NCBI GenBank assembly: GCA_900208305.1 | Contig: OAPG01000008.1 | Span: 496,001 to 560,000, forward strand | Length of the DNA stretch: 64,000 nt | Source: Melanopsichium pennsylvanicum | Lineage: Eukaryota; Basidiomycota; Ustilaginomycetes; Ustilaginales | Direction: 5' to 3' | Shown here: positions 1 through 10,151 of the stretch, one piece after another | Layout: each line of letters starts with the position of its first letter | Numbering within the stretch: the first letter of the stretch is position 1 | Program-made: the position numbers and the translations under genes | Notes under the pieces: generated by a model | What the model saw: the letters and a program-made list of their open reading frames with translations, nothing else | Databases searched by the model: none | What the model was told of the DNA's origin: nothing

Positions 1-206
1 ACAGCAACAACAGCAACAACAGCAACAACAGCAACAACAGCAGCAACAACAACAACAGCAACAACAACAGCAACAACAGCAACAACAGCAACAACAGCAA
101 CAACAGCAACAACAGCAACAACAGCAACAACAGCAACAACAGCAACAACAGCAACAACAGCAACAACAGCAACAACAGCAACAACAGCAACAACAGCAAC
201 AACAGC
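1..206. repeat. (CAGCAACAA)n minisatellite
   Basis: A 9-bp unit, CAGCAACAA, is repeated almost perfectly from the window edge to about 206, with a slightly irregular stretch near 40-75. Read in frame it would be poly-glutamine. It is cut by the window edge, so it could be the end of a coding poly-Q tract or a non-coding satellite. Confidence 0.95.
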
Positions 207-988
207 GCTGTGTACAACATATAGCACAGCACCATCTACATCTTACACCCCAACATGCCTCTGCTGACCCCTCCTCCCACCCCTCCTTCCTTGGCTCCTT
301 CTCCTGAGGTCTGCTGCTGCTGCTTGAGGCCTCTGACAGCCTATAACATGGTCTGCGGCCTGTTTGGAATTGTTACCTTGTTCTTCTGCTTGCGCTGCTG
401 CCTGCTGTTAGGACCCTGCCTGGGCGCACCTGATGAAGGGAGGAACTGTTGCCAATTGCATCTGGCACCACCACATCACCCGTGCCACCCACGCAACCCG
501 CAATGAATCCTGCAACGCCCATATGACCTGCTTGGGTAGTGCCGCAGCCCCCCTACCTACCCCTTACCTCCCCTGACCTCTAGCGCCCTGCCTTCCTGGA
601 GGTTGTTGAATGTTTTATATAGCTGTATCACCCGCAGGATAGCACCGCTCAATACAAATAGACTATTCCTGTTCACCATCATTGTGTAGATACCTCTCAT
701 GCAAGCTCTAACCATTCTACACCAAGCTGCCCAGCATTCCTGTATCCTGGCGGTATAAGACCCTTGGTGCTTTCTAACACTTGCGCAATCACCTTGACAG
801 TCTTATCAACTAAGTAACTGCTCTCCTTTCTCTCTTGATCTCTTGGAGTTACATTTGCTAACATCACAGACTGTCTCTTGCTTACTTCTTGTGTTTGCAC
901 AGTCTTTCAATAGCTCTTCACATTCTCTTTTGAGGTGCACCAATTGAGTGCAGTGCTTCAATACAACATTGTTTCTGAACACCATTGC
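207..988. other. Stretch without a supported gene, left of the retrotransposon block
   Basis: Only short open frames occur here (for example 255-506 on + and 697-900 on -). Neither resembles a family I recognise. It could be a degraded element or non-coding host DNA. The last five bases before the LTR (989-993, TTATG) are the left target-site duplication of element A0. Confidence 0.6.
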
Positions 989-993
989 TTATG

Positions 994-1425
994 TGTTAAG
1001 GCTGTAGGGTCTAGATACCGCGGGCGGCTACAGCCGGGATGGAGGCTACGGGTACGGAGAGGTTGTAGGCGGGGGCGACACAGGCGGTCGGGGGTCAGAG
1101 CACACTACTGCGTTGCTATAGAGCTAACTAAGTAATACATGCAACGAGGTCCGGAGGCGACCTCATGTCAGGCGGGGGGCGGGGTGGTAAGGTACAGGAG
1201 CTATCGGTCACTTCCCACCGCGGCGTTACAATGTTAGGTTGCCGACGGTCGTATTCTACGTACGGAGGGGCCAGCCGCGGTTGGGCGGTAGGAGGATCGT
1301 GTCAGGCCAACCGCTCCGCCACGAGGGGTCCGGAGAGGGTCGGTTGGGGCCCGATCACAACGATCGCTCAATCGGGAGGGGGGCCGAGCACCCCCTCTTT
1401 GGACTCCGGTTGGTAGGCACTAACA
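994..1425 (-). repeat. LTR of element A0 (3' LTR in element sense)
   Basis: This is a 432-bp LTR with termini TGTTA and TAACA. Compared by eye with its partner at 26886-27315 it differs by seven substitutions and two homopolymer lengths. All seven substitutions are transitions at CpG positions, six of them on this side. Confidence 0.92.
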
Positions 1426-2073
1426 TTACCCCCCGGTTCAGGCCAACTGGTCCCCAGGCGGCTGATAGGACAGGAGGGCGAGGGGGGTCGTACTCCCTCA
1501 ACCTTAATCCGCGCCAGGGACGCCTCTCTGTACAAGTCGCGACGCTCGTCTCGGCAATTTAATCGCGGATGCGCAGCAATGAGGCAATACCACCCACAAT
1601 GCCTTGGACCGGCGGAATTGACTGTGCGCCATTGCTCGTGCGTAGCTATCGAGGGGGGATATAAGGATGGGGGTCGACGGGTCTTCCTTCTCAATTTCCC
1701 CCATTCTTCCCCATTCCCTTTTCGAAATGTCGTCGTCACCAGCAGACGCTTCCATGGATTCCCCGGCCGACAACCCGTTGGCCGATATCAGTACCGTTCC
1801 CCCACCATCGCCTACGTCCGCGACGGCGGCAGCGTCGGCAACGGCAGCAACAACAACAACAGCAACAACAACAACAACAACAATACCCGCTTCCGGAGGT
1901 GAGTCGGTCGTGGTTCTGTCGTGATTCGGTTGTGGATGGGGGGCCCAGAGGGTCTGACAACCACCGGTCGGTGCCGTGGGATGGGTTACTGACATTTGTT
2001 CCCTACCCCTTGTTTCGATTACGACAGATCGGCCGTCGGAGACCTCCGCTGGTCCCATCCGGGGGGTGCGCCG
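1426..2073 (+). pseudogene. Left fragment of the antisense spliced gene of A0, interrupted by element B
   Basis: The fragment carries exon 1 of the antisense gene (ATG at 1727, coding to 1898, donor GTGAGT), intron 1 to the acceptor ending at 2027, and the start of exon 2 (2028-2073). Element B cuts exon 2 here, and the exon resumes at 10157. A TATA-like GATATAAGG lies at about 1658-1666. The start context corresponds to the inner methionine of the A1 and A2 copies and lacks their 48-bp tandem duplication. Exon 3 of this copy (from 10409) has also lost one base in its first cysteine block, and element A1 interrupts it, so this copy is dead. Confidence 0.8.
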
Positions 2074-3176
2074 TGTCAGGGGGCGTTGTGCCAAACTCAA
2101 GCTTCGCGCCGAGATCCGCTGAAACCGTCTGTTTTAGCGTGTTTGAGATTGAGACCTGATAAGCAGGCCGGTTCTATTGTGTTTCGCTATGAGACCTGCT
2201 GCGCGACTCTTGAGCCGACTGACCACTGTGAACACTCCGTTCAGAGGTAATGCGGCTCGTCTGTGTGTTGTAAGACCTTCACAATGCACGAGTGCTCTTG
2301 ATGCAAGTGTTGGTCACCGTCAGGGACTGCTTCGGATGGTCTTGAAGCTGTCGTGATAATGAATTGGCTACGGTGGAGGTTCCGTGACCGCGGTTGAGGT
2401 TCCGCCTACAGTTGAGGTGCTGTAGTGTCAGTGATGGTGCTGACAATCGTCGATGAAGCTTGTCTCCTTATACTGAGGAGAACACAGACACTGGATAGCT
2501 GCAATACCGTATGATTGCAGCTGCTGACGAGAACTATATACTGAGTAACTGATAACAACTTGTAAAGTAAAGACTGGGTTAATATAAAGTAGAGTGGATG
2601 AGTCCCGCTCCTCCACGACTGTAAAGACTGTGTTCTTATATACCTATGGCCCTCCAGGGGCTCCCCTTTGTCCGCTATGACCCTGGTACACCAGAGTATC
2701 AATGGCCACCAGAGTTTCGACGTGTCCGCGAGCTTGGGCCCCGTGCTAGTCAATGCCGACTGTCATCAACTATGACAACCACGAGCTTGGGCCCTGTGTT
2801 AAACAATGCCGACTGCCCTCAACTATGACAACCACGAGCTTGGGCCCCGTGTTAAACAATACCAACTGCCAGCAACCATGTCGCCCTTGAGCTTGGGCCC
2901 CGTGCTAACCAGTGCTGGCTGTCAGCAACCATGACACACACAGCGGACGGTAGCTTGGGCCCCGTGCTAACCAGTGCTGGCTGTCAGCAACCATGACACA
3001 CACAGCGGACGGTCCTACATCATGTTGCACCCTTCCATCAGGCCTCCTGTACCAGACGGAGGCTGTCAGAGGGCGTTGCACTGATATCGGATGAAACCAC
3101 GTGTTCTAGCGGATGTCAACCTGAAACCCGATAGAACACAGTGTTTCACCGGGTTTGAAATCCACCTCCGGTAACA
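2074..3176 (-). repeat. 3' LTR of element B
   Basis: This is a 1103-bp LTR. It contains a TATA box (minus TATATAAG at 2642-2635) and, on the U3 side, five tandem units that each start AGCTTGGGCCC at 2731, 2784, 2837, 2890 and 2952. The spacings are 53, 53, 53 and 62 bp. Confidence 0.93.
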
Positions 3177-3632
3177 CTACCCCCCTTCCAAGAACCGAGC
3201 TCCTGCGAGGTAATGAAGTCCGGCGGCGCAGAGAACTTAGCTTCTACCAGCCCTTATCCTCGGTGTACAACTCTTCTTTTGCAATGGTCTTCATCATCTA
3301 TTCCTATATCACCACAATCCTCCTGTGCAATCTTAATGCAACAGACTCGCCTGTATCATGTTGTAATTGCAATGTCTTGTTCCTTCTTACCATGTTTGTG
3401 TTGAAAAGCCTGTGACGTCGCCAACCGTCGCCTTCCACTTTCAGCCCCGGTGTATGAGATCCGATAGAATTACCACTTTAAGCGGGTGTCAACTGAGATC
3501 GGCTGCAGAGGGTTGTTTTATCGGATTTCAACTGAATTCGGATAAAACAGCGCGTTTTACCGGGTCTGAGATTCAAACCTAGCTTTCGCGATGCTTTGTC
3601 TCAAGGCAATCCGGGGCGGTTTTATGGTACTT
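3177..3632 (-). other. Element B 3' untranslated region with polypurine tract
   Basis: This lies between the pol stop and the 3' LTR. Directly beside the LTR the minus strand reads GGAAGGGGGG (3189-3180), a good polypurine tract for plus-strand priming. The region also holds several palindromic AT-core repeats (about 3448-3580), which also occur in the LTRs and in Pol. Confidence 0.8.
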
Positions 3633-6600
3633 CTACGCCGTCCCCCCCTCCAATCGCTCATACTCCTGGATGAGTTGGGGGGCGTTGACCGCCTCTGCTG
3701 GTTCCCATGAAGCTGCTTCCTCGGGATACCCTTTCCACTGGACCAAGTATTCCACCTGGCCTTGTCGCCGACGTATGTCAACAATGGCTTCCACTTCGAA
3801 TTCCAAGTCCTCATCATGCAATGTTGGATATGGTTGTATTGTTGAGCGTCCTTCCAGTTTGCTATCCTTTGTACGCTTGAGCATTGAGACATGGAAGACG
3901 TTGTGAACCCTGACTGAACTTGGTAATTGAATTCGGTACGCCCTGCGGCCAATTTGCTCAATCACCGGGAATGGTCCAGCAAACCTAGTGTTGAGCTTCG
4001 CTGTAGGTCGCCGAGTGGCCCAGTTCTTGGTACTGACGTAAACCCTGTCACCGACCTTGAACTCTATGTCCTTTCGTTTCCGGTTGTATTGTTCGACTGC
4101 CCGCGACTGTGCTTGCCTGGCTTGTTCTTGAAGGTATTGTACTAGCTCTTTGTTGGTTTTGGCAAATTCTTGGCGCTTGGGGTCCAGTATTCCCACTTGT
4201 TCTGGTAGCTCTGGGTGCATTTTAGGGTTCCACCCATAGCATGCAAAGAACGGGGACACCCCAATGCTGCTATGGACGGTGTTGTTATACACAAACTCCG
4301 CCATTGGCAACAAGCTTGCCCAGTTATCTTGCTCGTAGTTGCAATAGATACGCAAGTACTGCTCGACAACTTGATTCACCCGTTCCGTTTGACCGTCTGT
4401 CTGAGGATGATATGCGGTGCTCAAAGAGTGTTTGATGTTGTGCTGTTGAGCAAAATCCTTCCAGATTGCAGAGATGAATTGTCGTCCTCGGTCCGATACG
4501 ATATGTTCAGGCACCCCGAACCTCTTAAATACATGTGCCTGCAGTAGCTCGACCGTGTCCTTCGACGTTGCTGTCTTATGCGTTGGCATTACGACTGCAA
4601 GTTTTGAAAGCCGGTCAACCACAACCAGTATGGAATCAAAACCACTTGAGCTCGGCAAGCCTTCGATGAAATCGAGGGGTATCGACCCCCAAGGTCTCTC
4701 TGGTGTCGATAGCGGCTGCAACAAGCCATATGGTTTGTGGCGCGGCGTCTTGTATCTCGCACACACAGGGCAGCTTGCCACATAGTCTGCCACCCAAGCG
4801 GCCATGCCTGGCCACCAGTAGTGTCTGCGGGCAAGGTCTAAGGTAGCGTCTCGCCCAACGTGGCCCGCATTGATCCCATCGTGGCACTGTGTCATTACCA
4901 TGTACCTTAAATGTTCCACAGATAGCGATTGTTTGGCTACCTGTGGCCTTGCTTTGCCCTTACGGCCGCCGAGGGTGACTCTTGGTACCACGATGCGCCC
5001 ATTCTTATACCATAACCCATCCTTAATTTCAAACGGGGTGTGTTGGTGTATTTCCTTAAGCTGCTTGTCCAGTGGTTGGAATGTCCGGATGAGACTCATC
5101 AAGCCTCCCGTGGCTATCTCCTCCATGGTTGGTATCGTCGTCCTTAACCGGGTCTCAAGTTGAGATCCGGTGGTTGTACCATGTTTTATCCGATTTCGCG
5201 TCAAAATCGGGTAAGCTACCACGCTTTCATGCTGATTTGGATTTCCTTCCGGCGATTCAAACACGCTTGCCGGCAGCAGCTGCCGCATGTTGTGCTCTTT
5301 CTCCATTCCTGCCGGTTGCATGTCCGATCGCCGAGTGAGTGCATCAGGCTCTCCACCTTTGTTGCCAGGCCTGTAATGGAGCACAAAGTCGTAGTCGGCG
5401 AGCACTACCGCCCAGCGAGCTTGTCGCCCGTTTATACGCCTCTGTGACTTGAAGTATTTGAGGGCTTCATGATCCGTGTAGATGACCAGCTGACTTGGCA
5501 ATCCTGCCAGCATATGTCGCCATTGCTGCAGGCACGCCACGACGGCGAGGAGTTCCTTATCATGGATCTCATAGTTCCTTTCGGCTGGTTGCATCTTTCT
5601 TGAGTAATAGGCCACAGGGTGCCAACGTTTCTTGTGCTCCTGCTTCAAGACTCCTGCTATGGCAAAATCGCTAGCGTCAGTCTCTAGGCGAGTCGGCAGA
5701 TGGTAATCGAAATGCTTGAGTACTCCGGCCGTTGTGAAGGCCTCAATGAGCTTGTGGAAAGCGTGTTGGGCATCCTCTGGCAGCTCAAACTTCTTGAACC
5801 TCTCCGTCGGCTTGACCAACGAGGTGAGAGGCCTTGCAATTCGTGCAAAATGAGCAATGAACCTCCTATAGAAGTTGGCAAACCCTAGGAATTGCTGGAT
5901 ATCGTGTATAGAGGCTGGCATCGGCCACTCCTGAATGGTTCGTACCTTCTCGGGGTCCATTTCAATCCCTCCTGGCTTAATGATGTACCCCAGGAACTCG
6001 ACCTGATCTGTATGGAAAGTGCATTTTGAGAGCTTGGCAAAGAGCCGGTTGGCTCGAAGCCTCTCCAAGACCTCCCGGACGTGATCGATGTGCTCCTCCT
6101 CATTGTTGCTGAAGATGAGGAAGTCATCCAGATATACGACAACAAACACGCCAATGATGTCTCTATAGATACTGTTGATCAGAGACTGGAAATGCGATGG
6201 TGCGTTGGCCAACCCGAACGGCATCACCAAGTACTCGTACAATCCGAGCTGAGTACCAAAAGCTGTTTTCCATTCATCGCCGTCTGCGATGCGAACCAGG
6301 TTATATGCAGCCTTAAGGTCCAGCTTAGTATATACCTTTGCATTACGGAGTAAGAATAGTTGCTCCTCAATGAGGGGCAGCGGCGCTCTATTCTTAATTG
6401 TGATCTCATTGAGACCACGGTAATCGACGCAGAGACGTAGGCTCCCGTCCTTCTTGGGCACAAACAGGACTGGCGAGCGTGCAGGGCTCTTCGACGGTCG
6501 AATGAATCCCTTTGCGAGGTTCTCGTCAAGGTACTTGCGCAGTTCCTCCATCTCCTTAGGACCCTTCAGATAGAGCGGGCCTTGAGGAGGTTTTGCTCCC

Positions 6601-7472
6601 GATTCGAGCTCTATCTTGAGGTCGTGTTCGGTCCGGTGGGGTAGCTTGTCTGCTTCGACCTTGTTAAAGACCTCGGCAAGGTCCTGATAAGGCTCCGGTA
6701 CCTGCTCCGGGGGCTTGTCCTTCTCAACTTCCATGTCAACCCCTTTGTCTGCCCCGGTAGGGACAAACCCAAAGGCTGGCAACAACGTTGCCGGAACGTT
6801 GAGAAGCATGAACCCAATGGGTCCATCTTCAACGGCAGCCCTTAGAAGCTGCTTGGCCGATACAAACTCGTGACCGTGGAGTTTGAAGTCCAGAACCGGC
6901 ACCCTGTTCTGGCGGGTTTTGGTTGAAATCCGCTGAACTGACCCGTCCTGTCGGGTCTCGTTTGAAATCCAATAAAACGCGTTGTTTAATCGGGTTTTGT
7001 GTGGGGCCCCGGTTTGTGGAGTAAATTCGCAGGGTTCGGCGTTCGTTGTCATCCCAAACTCCACTCGACCTTCCTCCCAATTGATTGAGGGTCGGAGCTT
7101 ACGCAACTGATCATAGCCTATGATAAGGTCATAATCCGCCGCCTCGGCGACCGCTACTTCCACCTGTCCCAGTGAATAGTGGTCGATACTTACCTGTACA
7201 ACGGCGGTATGGTCTATGTACATCTTGTGACCCGTTACGCCGTGAATCGATCTTGTTTTTGTAGGTTTTGTGGTTATCTTGTGGTCCGAAACAAATGCTT
7301 GTGAAAGTATAGACAAGCCAGCACCGGTATCCGCGAGTATGCGAGCTCCATGGCCCTCAACGGTGCCCTTGAGTTCGAGTACCGAGGAACCCGATGTGGC
7401 TGTGAAACAGAATTGGCAGTCTTGAGCAATGCATTGCGATGGCATAGGTGGTTGTAGGGCAAGACACGCCAT
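3633..7472 (-). CDS. pol: Element B Pol polyprotein (protease, RT, RNase H, integrase, chromodomain)
   Basis: This 1279-residue polyprotein copies the element's RNA and inserts the cDNA. Visible in order are an aspartic protease with the DTGAG active site near residue 50, reverse transcriptase with the YLDD catalytic box, RNase H (TDASD start), an HHCC zinc-binding integrase N-terminus, a DDE integrase core including VSDRG and the YHPQTDGQTERVNQ block, and a C-terminal chromodomain ending in WKGYPEEAASWEP. The chromodomain places it among the chromoviruses, which are known to favour heterochromatin. Its ATG overlaps the Gag stop in the sequence TGATG, so expression by stop-restart coupling is likely. 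Linkers between protease and RT and between RNase H and integrase contain in-frame copies of a palindromic repeat. No stop or shift is seen, so it looks functional. Confidence 0.95.
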   Translation of the reverse strand: MACLALQPPMPSQCIAQDCQFCFTATSGSSVLELKGTVEGHGARILADTGAGLSILSQAFVSDHKITTKPTKTRSIHGVTGHKMYIDHTAVVQVSIDHYSLGQVEVAVAEAADYDLIIGYDQLRKLRPSINWEEGRVEFGMTTNAEPCEFTPQTGAPHKTRLNNAFYWISNETRQDGSVQRISTKTRQNRVPVLDFKLHGHEFVSAKQLLRAAVEDGPIGFMLLNVPATLLPAFGFVPTGADKGVDMEVEKDKPPEQVPEPYQDLAEVFNKVEADKLPHRTEHDLKIELESGAKPPQGPLYLKGPKEMEELRKYLDENLAKGFIRPSKSPARSPVLFVPKKDGSLRLCVDYRGLNEITIKNRAPLPLIEEQLFLLRNAKVYTKLDLKAAYNLVRIADGDEWKTAFGTQLGLYEYLVMPFGLANAPSHFQSLINSIYRDIIGVFVVVYLDDFLIFSNNEEEHIDHVREVLERLRANRLFAKLSKCTFHTDQVEFLGYIIKPGGIEMDPEKVRTIQEWPMPASIHDIQQFLGFANFYRRFIAHFARIARPLTSLVKPTERFKKFELPEDAQHAFHKLIEAFTTAGVLKHFDYHLPTRLETDASDFAIAGVLKQEHKKRWHPVAYYSRKMQPAERNYEIHDKELLAVVACLQQWRHMLAGLPSQLVIYTDHEALKYFKSQRRINGRQARWAVVLADYDFVLHYRPGNKGGEPDALTRRSDMQPAGMEKEHNMRQLLPASVFESPEGNPNQHESVVAYPILTRNRIKHGTTTGSQLETRLRTTIPTMEEIATGGLMSLIRTFQPLDKQLKEIHQHTPFEIKDGLWYKNGRIVVPRVTLGGRKGKARPQVAKQSLSVEHLRYMVMTQCHDGINAGHVGRDATLDLARRHYWWPGMAAWVADYVASCPVCARYKTPRHKPYGLLQPLSTPERPWGSIPLDFIEGLPSSSGFDSILVVVDRLSKLAVVMPTHKTATSKDTVELLQAHVFKRFGVPEHIVSDRGRQFISAIWKDFAQQHNIKHSLSTAYHPQTDGQTERVNQVVEQYLRIYCNYEQDNWASLLPMAEFVYNNTVHSSIGVSPFFACYGWNPKMHPELPEQVGILDPKRQEFAKTNKELVQYLQEQARQAQSRAVEQYNRKRKDIEFKVGDRVYVSTKNWATRRPTAKLNTRFAGPFPVIEQIGRRAYRIQLPSSVRVHNVFHVSMLKRTKDSKLEGRSTIQPYPTLHDEDLEFEVEAIVDIRRRQGQVEYLVQWKGYPEEAASWEPAEAVNAPQLIQEYERLEGGTA

Positions 7473-8950
7473 CAGTGTGCTGCCCCACGCTTGTTTCCCT
7501 GCCTGTCGTCAGGATCTCCTTCGGGGTTACTCGTGCCTTCGTCGTCATAGACTGCGGCTTCTAGGTCCAGCTGGGGCTCGCCCTCGTAATTGGCCTCCTC
7601 AGGTTCCTGCTGTATATCCTCCCTGCCTTCCTCATCTGCGATGACAACGTTCGCTCCCACACGGGGTCCTGATGGCCTGACGACCGCATGAGTTGTCTTT
7701 TGAGGACAGTTGTTGGACCAGTGGCCTGGCTTCTTGCAGATGTAGCAAGTGTCACTCCCCACGGTTGTGGGTCCAGCTCGAGCAGGGGTGCGTGGAGCCA
7801 GGTGGGGAGGCGGCGCCCGATTGGCAATTGGTATACCCTGAGGGGTATAGCTGGCCCTTGGAGCTTGCTGGGCTGGCTTGGGCGTGGCCTGGAGTCCTCC
7901 AACGGGTCTGTTAACGGCCATCGGTGGGCCAGATGGCATGTACGCCGGCCTGGACGACTCCGTTGGTGGAATCGAGTGCCATCGTTGGGCTTGCTGGTTT
8001 ACCACCCGCTGCCGGTCGATGGCTTCAACCTCGGCGTACCACTCCCAAAGCGATGGGGGTGGGCTTCGCTCGAACTTCTCCTGCAGGCTGCGAGAGAGTC
8101 CCGAGCGGAAGTAGTACTTTGCGAGCTCCTGGTCGCCGATGTTGGCTCGGCCTTCAAGGTCCCTAAACCGTTCAAGGTACCTGGTGGCCGTGCCGGGACA
8201 GTCATCCTGCATACGCAGCTTCTGAAGCTCCGTGATGGCCTCAAGCCTCAGGTCTCGCTGTCCATATTGTTCCTTGAGTCTCTGTGTGAACATATTCCAG
8301 TCGTTGAAGAGGATGCCTTGCTGTTGGCGGTCGGCCCTTAGCTTAGACTTCCACCATTCTCGAGCACTGCCCTCGAGGAACTGACTGGTGTAAGCGACCA
8401 TCTTACCATGGTCCCGGATACCCTTCATCCTGAACCACCACTCAGCCTCGATGAAGAACATGTCCATATCCTTGAGGTCCATCTTCGGGAACGGGGTCTT
8501 GAGTTCCGTTGGCCACTTGGCCTCCTTGTCGTCTTTCGACTGCGGGGCTGACTCTCCAGGCGGCCTACTTACCACTGCTTTGGTGGCCAATCCTAAGGCC
8601 GGGGGGAGTTCCGTGGGCGCAACCTGTCGTCTAGCCCCGGTTGGGGTAGAGTAGAGCTCGTACAAGCGAGCTCTGTTGCCCTTGTCGTCGTCTGGCCGGT
8701 TTCGGGCCGTAGGCGTCGGTGTCTCCGGCTCTGGGCGGTATGATACCTCCAGGCGGACGAGCACACGTTCCACCAACGACTGGAGTCTGTCGATGCTCTG
8801 GTCCGTCCTCTTCTGTCGGGCTTCAACTTCCTCGATGTGATTCTTGAAGTCTTTCATCTTTGTCAGTAATTGACCCGTGGTGTCATAGAGCGTCTGGAAC
8901 AGGGGTCGTCCCGTCTGCTCCGGAGTCCGGGGTCGGGATTTGTCTGTCAT
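7472..8950 (-). CDS. gag: Element B Gag
   Basis: This is a structural protein of about 492 residues that forms the particle and packages RNA. I start it at the ATG at 8950 (MTDKSRPRTPEQ) because the open frame upstream runs into the LTR. A retrotransposon Gag capsid-like region (EWWFRMKGI and KEQYGQRDLR blocks) is followed by a proline-rich linker, one CCHC zinc knuckle (CYICKKPGHWSNNC) and an acidic tail. The stop codon shares its A with the Pol start (TGATG). No slippery heptamer of the GGGAAAC type is seen at this junction, unlike family A. Confidence 0.92.
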   Translation of the reverse strand: MTDKSRPRTPEQTGRPLFQTLYDTTGQLLTKMKDFKNHIEEVEARQKRTDQSIDRLQSLVERVLVRLEVSYRPEPETPTPTARNRPDDDKGNRARLYELYSTPTGARRQVAPTELPPALGLATKAVVSRPPGESAPQSKDDKEAKWPTELKTPFPKMDLKDMDMFFIEAEWWFRMKGIRDHGKMVAYTSQFLEGSAREWWKSKLRADRQQQGILFNDWNMFTQRLKEQYGQRDLRLEAITELQKLRMQDDCPGTATRYLERFRDLEGRANIGDQELAKYYFRSGLSRSLQEKFERSPPPSLWEWYAEVEAIDRQRVVNQQAQRWHSIPPTESSRPAYMPSGPPMAVNRPVGGLQATPKPAQQAPRASYTPQGIPIANRAPPPHLAPRTPARAGPTTVGSDTCYICKKPGHWSNNCPQKTTHAVVRPSGPRVGANVVIADEEGREDIQQEPEEANYEGEPQLDLEAAVYDDEGTSNPEGDPDDRQGNKRGAAH

Positions 8951-8975
8951 ATTGGCGAGGGGCACTACTTGAACG

Positions 8976-8985
8976 ATCCACTCTA
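8976..8985 (-). promoter_or_regulatory. Element B primer-binding site, likely self-priming
   Basis: One base inside the 5' LTR, the minus strand reads TAGAGTGGAT. Its exact complement, ATCCACTCTA, occurs on the minus strand inside the same LTR at 9512-9503, about 43 nt downstream of the TATA box. In Tf1-type elements the first bases of the RNA fold back on the primer site and prime cDNA synthesis. This arrangement fits that scheme. Confidence 0.65.
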
Positions 8986-8986
8986 A

Positions 8987-10151
8987 TGTCAGGGGGCGTT
9001 GTGCCAAACTCAAGCTTCGCGCCGAGATCCGCTGAAACCGTCTGTTTTAGCGTGTTTGAGATTGAGACCTGATAAGCAGGCCGGTTCTATTGTGTTTCGC
9101 TATGAGACCTGCTGCGCGACTCTTGAGCCGACTGACCACTGTGAACACTCCGTTCAGAGGTAATGCGGCTCGTCTGTGTGTTGTAAGACCTTCACAATGC
9201 ACGAGTGCTCTTGATGCAAGTGTTGGTCACCGTCAGGGACTGCTTCGGATGGTCTTGAAGCTGTCGTGATAATGAATTGGCTACGGTGGAGGTTCCGTGA
9301 CCGCGGTTGAGGTTCCGCCTACAGTTGAGGTGCTGTAGTGTCAGTGATGGTGCTGACAATCGTCGATGAAGCTTGTCTCCTTATACTGAGGAGAACACAG
9401 ACACTGGATAGCTGCAATACCGTATGATTGCAGCTGCTGACGAGAACTATATACTGAGTAACTGATAACAACTTGTAAAGTAAAGACTGGGTTAATATAA
9501 AGTAGAGTGGATGAGTCCCGCTCCTCCACGACTGTAAAGACTGTGTTCTTATATACCTATGGCCCTCCAGGGGCTCCCCTTTGTCCGCTATGACCCTGGT
9601 ACACCAGAGTATCAATGGCCACCAGAGTTTCGACGTGTCCGCGAGCTTGGGCCCCGTGCTAGTCAATGCCGACTGTCATCAACTATGACAACCACGAGCT
9701 TGGGCCCTGTGTTAAACAATGCCGACTGCCCTCAACTATGACAACCACGAGCTTGGGCCCCGTGTTAAACAATACCAACTGCCAGCAACCATGTCGCCCT
9801 TGAGCTTGGGCCCCGTGCTAACCAGTGCTGGCTGTCAGCAACCATGACACACACAGCGGACGGTAGCTTGGGCCCCGTGCTAACCAGTGCTGGCTGTCAG
9901 CAACCATGACACACACAGCGGACGGTAGCTTGGGCCCCGTGCTAACCAGTGCTGGCTGTCAGCAACCATGACACACACAGCGGACGGTCCTACATCATGT
10001 TGCACCCTTCCATCAGGCCTCCTGTACCAGACGGAGGCTGTCAGAGGGCGTTGCACTGATATCGGATGAAACCACGTGTTCTAGCGGATGTCAACCTGAA
10101 ACCCGATAGAACACAGTGTTTCACCGGGTTTGAAATCCACCTCCGGTAACA
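8987..10151 (-). repeat. 5' LTR of element B (promoter-bearing copy)
   Basis: This is a 1165-bp LTR. A TATA box (TATATAAG, minus 9555-9548) precedes the putative RNA start near 9512. It has six tandem AGCTTGGGCCC units, one 62-bp unit more than the 3' LTR. Confidence 0.93.

Larger units (their letters stand above)
2074..10151 (-). mobile_element. Element B: full-length chromovirus (Ty3/Gypsy) retrotransposon, apparently intact
   Basis: The element is about 8.08 kb, with LTRs of 1103 and 1165 bp that start TGTCAGG and end GTAACA. The 5-bp duplication CGCCG lies at 2069-2073 and 10152-10156. Gag and Pol are both open on the minus strand. Apart from one extra 62-bp repeat unit in the right LTR, I saw no difference between the LTRs, so the insertion is young. 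It landed in exon 2 of the antisense gene of A0. Confidence 0.95.

Noticed and set aside
1..206. A CRISPR-like array
   Set aside because: The repeats are contiguous 9-bp units without spacers, and the genome is eukaryotic.
255..506. An 83-codon Cys/Pro/Leu-rich frame near the left edge
   Set aside because: Low-complexity composition, no family resemblance, and next to a satellite.
697..900. A 67-codon minus-strand frame, possibly a retroelement remnant
   Set aside because: Too short, with no diagnostic motif. It cannot be told from chance.
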